From Pseudolysinimonas_A sp965653335 (GTDB taxonomy: Bacteria; Actinomycetota; Actinomycetes; Actinomycetales; Microbacteriaceae): a DNA stretch of 33,058 nucleotides. Under the pieces are notes generated by a model. The model saw only the letters and a list, made by a program, of their open reading frames with translations. It searched no databases and was not told where the DNA came from. Every line of letters begins with the position of its first letter. Position 1 is the stretch's first letter. The stretch spans positions 1 to 33,058 of the forward strand of contig CBFGZU010000011.1 of NCBI GenBank assembly GCA_965653335.1, in the 5' to 3' direction. This document shows, piece after piece, positions 28,921-33,058 of the stretch. The position numbers and the translations under genes were made by a program.

Positions 28921-30327
28921 TCAGCCGCGAACGGGCTTACCCGGCGGGACGCGCAACAACAGCAGCTGGCCGCGCTGCACGATCTCGGGGTCGCTCACCG
29001 CGAGATGGTTCTGCACGTCGAGCAGGTAGGCGCCCGCGCCGAGGAACGGCACCGGGATGATGCCCGACGACTCCTCGTCGACCGTCTCGAACCTGCTGCC
29101 TCCGGGCAGGAACCGGCTCGGGTCATGCTGGGCGATGCGCTCGATGGCATCCGTGGCGATGTCGTAGCGCCAGACGCCGGCGAGATACGCGGTGTTGCCC
29201 GGATCTTCCTGCACGAGCACCTGACCGCGATCGTTGATCGTGAGGTTGTCCATCATCTTCGGGCCGTCGGCGCCTCCCGCCGGACCTTCGAACACGACGG
29301 TCGCCGTTCCGCCGAGCACCGGGTTCGCCGGGTCGGTGAAGTGCAACTTCCACAGTCGGCTGTGCCCGCTCAGGCTCGCCGTCGAGACGAAGTAGAAGTC
29401 GGACGGGTTGCCCGGATCCCACGCGCCGTCCTCCGGTCGCGCCCAGCCGGTCGTCGCGGCGGGTGAGTCGGTGAGGGTGAAGCCGAACTCGGCTCCGTCG
29501 AGGGATACGGCGGCATTCTCGCTGAGGAAGCCGTCGATCGCGACGCCGTACCGGTCGCCGCCGACGAGGCCGGCCCGTTCGACCGGATTGCCGGTCGCCG
29601 ACTTCTCACCGACGTAGACATAGACGGGGGCGTTGTTGGTGTCGTCGGTGCCGATCACGACGGTGGCATCCCCTGTCGCGGGGTTCGCGACGACGTTCTC
29701 CCAGGCGGCGCCGCCGAAATCGGCGAGCTGGTAGCTCTCACCCGTCTCGACGACGTGGGCGAACGCGCGGCCACCGGCGGTCTCTTCCCCGTTGGTGAAC
29801 AGCATTCCGTCGTAGCCCAGTCCGCTCTCGGGGTTGAAGTACGCGCCGGCAGCGGCGAGGTCGGCCGAGCAGAGCCGGTTGAAGGCGACGGCCGGCGAGG
29901 CGACGTACTGCGTGCCATCCCAGAGGTAGACCGAGTTCACGAGGTCTTCGCCGGCGAGCACCTCGAGGGTGTCGCTCTCGATCGTCCACTTCGAGATGTA
30001 GGCGCCTTTCGCTCCGTGTTGCCGCACGACGCCCGCGGATGCCGGCAGCTCGTGGTTCATGAGCACCGTGAACGTGCCATCGCCGTTGTCGTAGGCGCCG
30101 AGACCGTCGGGGATGCCCGACATCCGGTACCCGTCGACGGCGTCACCGGCGGTAAGCAGCGAGGTCACGGTGACGCCCGGGATGCTGCGCTCAAGGTAGG
30201 GGTCGGCGCTGCTGCTCGGGCCGGTGCTGCCGCCCGGCGCCGCCCAGACGACGGTCGGCACGAGTGCGATGAGTCCGGCGGCGACGCCGGTCGCCGCGAA
30301 GCGGGCTCGTCGGGTGAAATGGGTCAT
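28921..30327 (-). CDS. Secreted PhoX/DUF839-like protein
   Basis: This 468-aa protein has a signal peptide (MTHFTRRARFAATGVAAGLIALVPTVVWA, cleavage near residue 29; the TRRARF start could suit Tat or Sec). The mature part looks like a beta-propeller: IPDGLGAYDNGDGTFTVLMNHEL, YDGMLFTNGEET, ATVVIGTDDTNNAPVYVYVGEKSATGNPVERAGLVGG, MMDNLTINDRGQVLVQEDPGNTAYLAGVWRYD. These are typical of the DUF839/PhoX alkaline-phosphatase-like group, whose PhoX members are Ca/Fe enzymes; activity here is inferred. An AGGAGGG Shine-Dalgarno lies just before ATG 30327. No clear -10 is visible upstream in the 187-nt gap to xerC. Confidence 0.82.
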   Translation of the reverse strand: MTHFTRRARFAATGVAAGLIALVPTVVWAAPGGSTGPSSSADPYLERSIPGVTVTSLLTAGDAVDGYRMSGIPDGLGAYDNGDGTFTVLMNHELPASAGVVRQHGAKGAYISKWTIESDTLEVLAGEDLVNSVYLWDGTQYVASPAVAFNRLCSADLAAAGAYFNPESGLGYDGMLFTNGEETAGGRAFAHVVETGESYQLADFGGAAWENVVANPATGDATVVIGTDDTNNAPVYVYVGEKSATGNPVERAGLVGGDRYGVAIDGFLSENAAVSLDGAEFGFTLTDSPAATTGWARPEDGAWDPGNPSDFYFVSTASLSGHSRLWKLHFTDPANPVLGGTATVVFEGPAGGADGPKMMDNLTINDRGQVLVQEDPGNTAYLAGVWRYDIATDAIERIAQHDPSRFLPGGSRFETVDEESSGIIPVPFLGAGAYLLDVQNHLAVSDPEIVQRGQLLLLRVPPGKPVRG

Positions 30328-30514
30328 GATTCCCTCCTGTCATGCGGACCGCGGTGTCGCGATCGCTCCCAGTCAAGGAAGCCCGGGTGGCCTCTGCCGG
30401 TCGCCGACATGGGCGTCCGGTGAACGCGCGGGACCGACTCGATGAACGCAGGATGAGACCCTTCTCACGGAGCGACGGCGAGGCAGGAGGTCGCGCGGCG
30501 CCGACCGCGGGACG

Positions 30515-31432
30515 ATGGATGCCGTGGACCTTCGCGCCGCGATCGACGGCTACGCTCGGCACCTCGAGCTCGACCGCGGGTTCAGTGCGCACACCATCCG
30601 GGGGTACCGCACCGATCTTGCCGATCTCGCCGGCTTCGCCGAGAGCACCGGTGTCGGCGACACCGCGGGAGTCGATCTCGAGCTGCTGCGCGGCTGGTTG
30701 TGGCGCGGATCGACCGCTGGGCTCGCGAAATCGACCCTCGCCCGACGCAGCGCCGCCGCGCGCGGCTTCACGAAATGGCTGGCGACGACCGGTGCGACGG
30801 ATGTCGACCCGGGCGTGCGACTGAAGGCGCCGCGCCCCGACCGGCATCTGCCGCGCGTCCTCACGCGTGGCCAGGTCGACGGGCTGCTCGATGAGCTGAG
30901 CATTCGAGCGGCGACGGGCGAGCCCAACGCGATACGCGACCTCGCGGTGATCGAGGTGCTCTACGCGTCGGCGCTGCGGGTGAGCGAACTCGTCGGTGCC
31001 CGGCTCGCCGACCTCGACCGGGAGCGGATGACTCTCCGGGTGCTCGGCAAAGGCGACAAGGAACGCGTGGTGCCGTTCGGTATTCCGGCCCGCCGTGCGC
31101 TCGACGCCTACCTCGACACCGCGCGTGCGGTGCTGCTCGACGGGCGCGACGACCCGGGCACGATCTTCGTCGGCGCTCGCGGGCGGCAGCTCGGCACGCG
31201 CGCCGTCTACGAGCTGGTGGCGCGGCTGCTGGCCGACCTTCCCGGGTCGGGCCCGGCCGGCCCGCACGCCTTCCGGCACACCGCCGCGACGCATCTGCTC
31301 GACGGGGGCGCCGACCTCCGCGCGGTGCAGGAGATGCTCGGCCACGCGAGTCTCGCGACGACGCAGACCTATACCCATGTCTCGGCGGAGAGACTCAAAG
31401 AGTCCTATCGGCTCGCCCACCCGCGCGCGTAG
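30515..31432 (+). CDS. xerC: Tyrosine recombinase XerC
   Basis: This site-specific recombinase resolves chromosome dimers at dif with XerD; it is 305 aa. The N-terminal SAM-like domain (1-90) starts IDGYARHLELDRGFSAHTIRGYRTDL. The catalytic set is complete: Arg155 (ASALRVSEL), the Lys in the GKGDKERVVP hairpin, His251 and Arg254 (HAFRHTAATHLL), His277 (MLGHASLATTQ) and the nucleophile Tyr286 (QTYTHV). The length and the place after the dprA region and before an M23 peptidase fit chromosomal XerC rather than a phage integrase. ATG 30515 is chosen; no strong ribosome site is visible. Confidence 0.93.
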   Translation: MDAVDLRAAIDGYARHLELDRGFSAHTIRGYRTDLADLAGFAESTGVGDTAGVDLELLRGWLWRGSTAGLAKSTLARRSAAARGFTKWLATTGATDVDPGVRLKAPRPDRHLPRVLTRGQVDGLLDELSIRAATGEPNAIRDLAVIEVLYASALRVSELVGARLADLDRERMTLRVLGKGDKERVVPFGIPARRALDAYLDTARAVLLDGRDDPGTIFVGARGRQLGTRAVYELVARLLADLPGSGPAGPHAFRHTAATHLLDGGADLRAVQEMLGHASLATTQTYTHVSAERLKESYRLAHPRA

Positions 31433-31542
31433 TTCGCGCTGGGAAACAGATGAGCGATTCCACTGCGGTCATCGGTCAAGATACTGAGTGGCCTCGCGAC
31501 CATCGCCGGAGCACGACTTCTACGCCCGCGGCGGGCATGACC

Positions 31543-31556
31543 GCGCCAAGGGGCGC
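31543..31556 (+). terminator. Weak hairpin after xerC
   Basis: GCGCC-AAGG-GGCGC is a 5-bp stem with a 4-nt loop, followed by ACCCTTCTGTGT. It may end xerC transcription. The rest of the 229-nt gap shows nothing firm except the -10 box at 31616. Confidence 0.3.
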
Positions 31557-31615
31557 ACCCTTCTGTGTACCCTGTCCCCCTAAGTGCCGACATGTGCTCT
31601 GATGGGCGGGACCGT

Positions 31616-31621
31616 TATCTT
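31616..31621 (+). promoter_or_regulatory. -10 box TATCTT for the secreted-protein gene
   Basis: TATCTT lies about 40 nt before ATG 31662. The leader carries AGAGGATCAGG as a ribosome site. No good -35 is visible. Confidence 0.4.
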
Positions 31622-31661
31622 GAGCGGACGTCAAATCGACGCAAACGAACAGAGGATCAGG

Positions 31662-32615
31662 ATGATGGAGATACGCTCAACGGCAATCCGCACGGCGGTT
31701 GTGGCCGTCACCGCCTTAACATTTGCGGTCGCTTCCATCTCGCCAGCCATCGCAGACGAAACGCCCAACGCCGAACAGGTGGCCGACATCGCCGCGACCG
31801 CAGCGGAAGCGATCGATCAGGCAGTCGAACCGGTGGACCTCGTCGTGTCAGGGGGTGGGTTCACGACGGAAGCTCAGGACGTCACGATCCCGCTGAACCC
31901 GGCAGCCGTGATCGAAGCTGGCCCCATCGTCTATGGACTCCCGTTCGAAGCGGAGCTCGGAGTCGGCGAAGAGACCGACTCAGGCGCTATCGCCTATCCG
32001 GCGGACGACGGACTCACCTCCCTGACGGTAACCGTGGGCGAGGGTGTCATCCAGCAGGTGCTCGTCATCGATTCCTCGGAAGCGTCGCATAATTACTCGT
32101 TCGCGATCGACCCGCGGCTCACCCTAGTGCCCACTGCGGACGGCGGTGTCGACCTCACTGCTCTGGACGAGGCAGGGAGCCAGGTCGTCGTCGCGCGTGT
32201 GGCCGCCCCGTGGGCGGTAGACGCGAACGGCGCACCTGTGCCGACCTCGTTCACGAGTGACGGCAACATGCTGATCCAGACCGTAGACTTCACTGCCGAA
32301 ACTGACTTTCCAGTCGTCGCAGACCCGACCATTTCAAACCTATGGTGGGGTATCGCGGTCAAGTACAACCGCGCGGAGACCAGGCAGCTCGCTGCGGCCG
32401 CCACAGGCGGTGCAACAATTAGCGGCGCCGCTTCCCTGGCTTGTGGCGCTGCTGGGCCGTGGAAGTCCATATGCGTCGCGCTAGTTCTCCTGAAGGGGTG
32501 GCAGCTCTTCGGGGTGGTCATCCAGGCGAACGCGGAGGGTCGCTGCGCTCAACTCAACTTCCCAAGGATATTGCCCGGCCCGATCACCATGCACTTTACA
32601 AAGGTGACATGTTGA
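31662..32615 (+). CDS. Secreted protein of unknown function with hydrophobic Cys-containing C-terminus
   Basis: This 317-aa protein has a clear signal peptide (MMEIRSTAIRTAVVAVTALT..., cleavage at AIA-D, residue 31). The middle looks beta-rich (GGGFTTEAQDVTIPLNPAAVIEAG, IAYPADDGLTSLTVTVGEGV, SYSFAIDP-like repeats) and ends VVADPTISN. After WWGIAVKYNRAETRQLAAAATGG comes a Gly/Ala-rich hydrophobic stretch, ending in a part with four Cys (about residues 267, 277, 303 and 317). From memory, similar secreted proteins with a conserved N-terminal part and variable C-terminal ends are common in Actinobacteria; function unknown. The start is ATG 31662 or 31665. Base composition is visibly less GC-rich than its neighbours. 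It overlaps the next gene by 7 nt. Confidence 0.78.
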   Translation: MMEIRSTAIRTAVVAVTALTFAVASISPAIADETPNAEQVADIAATAAEAIDQAVEPVDLVVSGGGFTTEAQDVTIPLNPAAVIEAGPIVYGLPFEAELGVGEETDSGAIAYPADDGLTSLTVTVGEGVIQQVLVIDSSEASHNYSFAIDPRLTLVPTADGGVDLTALDEAGSQVVVARVAAPWAVDANGAPVPTSFTSDGNMLIQTVDFTAETDFPVVADPTISNLWWGIAVKYNRAETRQLAAAATGGATISGAASLACGAAGPWKSICVALVLLKGWQLFGVVIQANAEGRCAQLNFPRILPGPITMHFTKVTC

Positions 32616-32803
32616 AGTTCGACATCGTCATTGCAGTCCTCGGTGGCATGGTCTGGGGCGTATTTGTTGGTTACGCCTACGCGGGTGTCGGCAACGAGAG
32701 CGCGGTGCTTGTCGGCTTTCTCTACGGGGCAGGCTGGGCGGTGCTATGGATGGCCCTGAGCCTGATCCGCGAGGCCGTACGTAAGCGGAGATCTAACAGG
32801 TAA
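32609..32803 (+). CDS. Small two-TM membrane protein coupled to the secreted protein
   Basis: This 64-aa protein starts MLKFDIVIAVLGGMVWGVF. It has two hydrophobic helices (about 6-27 and 31-53) joined by a short loop (GNESAV) and a basic tail REAVRKRRSNR, so both termini are predicted to be cytoplasmic. The ATG lies inside the 3' end of the secreted-protein gene, with AAGGTGAC upstream, implying coupled translation. A partner or protective (immunity-like) role is an inference from size, topology and coupling; I recognise no family. A perfect 11-bp hairpin follows. Confidence 0.72.
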   Translation: MLKFDIVIAVLGGMVWGVFVGYAYAGVGNESAVLVGFLYGAGWAVLWMALSLIREAVRKRRSNR

Positions 32804-32815
32804 CGAACGTACATA

Positions 32816-32849
32816 GGCCGAGGCGGCACCATCCGGTTCCGCCTCGGCC
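32816..32849 (+). terminator. Strong hairpin terminator after the secreted/membrane pair
   Basis: GGCCGAGGCGG (32816-32826) pairs perfectly with CCGCCTCGGCC (32839-32849), with a 12-nt loop. No T-run follows (GGAAACTAG). It separates the pair from the convergent M23 gene. Confidence 0.7.
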
Positions 32850-32880
32850 GGAAACTAGCCCGCGTGCGAGGGTCTACGCT

Positions 32881-32900
32881 GCGGTCGTGAGTTCGACCGC
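32881..32900 (-). terminator. Hairpin downstream of the M23 peptidase gene
   Basis: GCGGTCG-TGAGTT-CGACCGC is a perfect 7-bp stem with a 6-nt loop. It lies 23 nt beyond the stop of the minus-strand M23 gene, the expected place for its terminator. Confidence 0.5.
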
Positions 32901-32923
32901 GCTCTCGAGCTGATCCTGACCGA

Positions 32924-33058
32924 TCACTCGAGCGGGTAGAGCACCGCGTGTTCCAACCCGCCGAGGAAGAGCAGCGGGTTCACGTACTCACCGTCGATGC
33001 GGGCACCGAGGTGCAGGCAGGGAGACGCGCAGTGCCCGGGCAGCACAAGGCCGATGAC
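32924..33058 (-). CDS. M23 family peptidase, C-terminal fragment (runs off the window)
   Basis: The minus strand reads 44 codons to a TGA at 32924-32926: VIGLVLPGHCASPCLHLGAR, then IDGEYVNPLLFLGGLEHAVLYPLE. This is the end of an M23/LytM-type metallopeptidase domain. CLHLGARIDGEYVNPL matches the last zinc-ligand motif (here CLH in place of the usual HLH, as I recall for an actinobacterial subgroup). Such enzymes cut peptidoglycan cross-links. In Actinobacteria an M23 gene often lies divergently next to rpsB-tsf, which I would expect just right of the window. The N-terminal part is not visible. Confidence 0.8.
   Translation of the reverse strand, partial: VIGLVLPGHCASPCLHLGARIDGEYVNPLLFLGGLEHAVLYPLE

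Noticed and set aside
30371..30376. TTGACT on the minus strand as -35 of the PhoX-like gene
   Set aside because: No TANNNT-like -10 lies 16-19 nt downstream.
30454..30467. TGAGA-CCCT-TCTCA hairpin upstream of xerC
   Set aside because: It is a 5-bp inverted repeat that is too short to support any role.
30515..31432. Tyrosine recombinase as sign of a prophage or integron
   Set aside because: Length, sequence and position (after dprA, near M23) fit housekeeping XerC; no att sites or phage genes are nearby.
1..33058. CRISPR arrays, insertion sequences, rRNA genes, phage modules
   Set aside because: No regularly spaced repeats, transposase, rRNA or phage structural genes were seen.

Overview
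The window is a high-GC, gene-dense, housekeeping stretch of an actinobacterial chromosome. The organism is most probably a member of the Microbacteriaceae. The evidence is the gene order (DUF177-rpmF-rnc-mutM-smc-ftsY; ffh-rpsP-khpA-rimM-trmD-rplS-lepB-rnhB-DUF2469-yraN-yifB-dprA-xerC-M23), GTG and TTG starts, many leaderless promoters, and a short palindromic repeat of the TGGTCGAGTAGCG...GTGTCGAGACC type. I see no insertion sequence, prophage, CRISPR array, tRNA or rRNA.

Layout. 1-2507 (+): operon DUF177, rpmF (L32), rnc (RNase III), mutM. 2571-3638 (-): two-domain GNAT acetyltransferase. 3785-7348 (+): smc, with one copy of a palindromic repeat at each end. 7405-9063 (+): exported multi-pass membrane protein. 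9072-12394 (-): three-gene operon of histidine phosphatase, luciferase-like oxidoreductase and GH13 trehalose-synthase-like enzyme. 12409-13278 (+): ftsY. 13352-14133: secreted Pro-rich protein with a frameshift inside its signal peptide. 14226-15058: small membrane protein and a convergent gamma-carbonic-anhydrase-like protein. 15182-16741: ffh. 16803-17606: a second luciferase-like oxidoreductase. 17803-22684: the classic rpsP-rimM-trmD-rplS block, here split by a minus-strand AbiEi/DUF559-like gene and by a small membrane gene plus minus-strand map. 22749-27936: lepB, rnhB, DUF2469, yraN, yifB, dprA and a tiny coupled ORF. 27946-28878: metallophosphoesterase. 28921-30327 (-): secreted PhoX/DUF839-like protein. 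30515-31432: xerC. 31662-32803: a lower-GC pair of a secreted protein and a two-TM protein. 32924-33058 (-): C-terminal end of an M23 peptidase that runs off the window.

Functional themes. Ribosome and RNA: rpmF, rpsP, rplS, rimM, trmD, khpA, rnc. Protein export: ffh, ftsY, lepB. N-terminal Met removal: map. Chromosome maintenance: smc, xerC, rnhB, mutM, dprA, yifB.

The less ordinary signals are regulatory. (i) A 19-bp inverted repeat, each arm carrying the palindrome TTCCTAGGAA, lies between the gamma-carbonic anhydrase and ffh. (ii) The mRNA leaders of rpsP and rplS can fold into elaborate structures and share a start-of-transcript motif. (iii) Many genes have a TANNNT box 6-7 nt before the start codon, which implies leaderless mRNAs. 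The secreted/membrane pair at 31662-32803 and the operon-interrupting DUF559 gene are the best candidates for accessory functions. All structures were found by reading the sequence by eye and have not been folded or searched.
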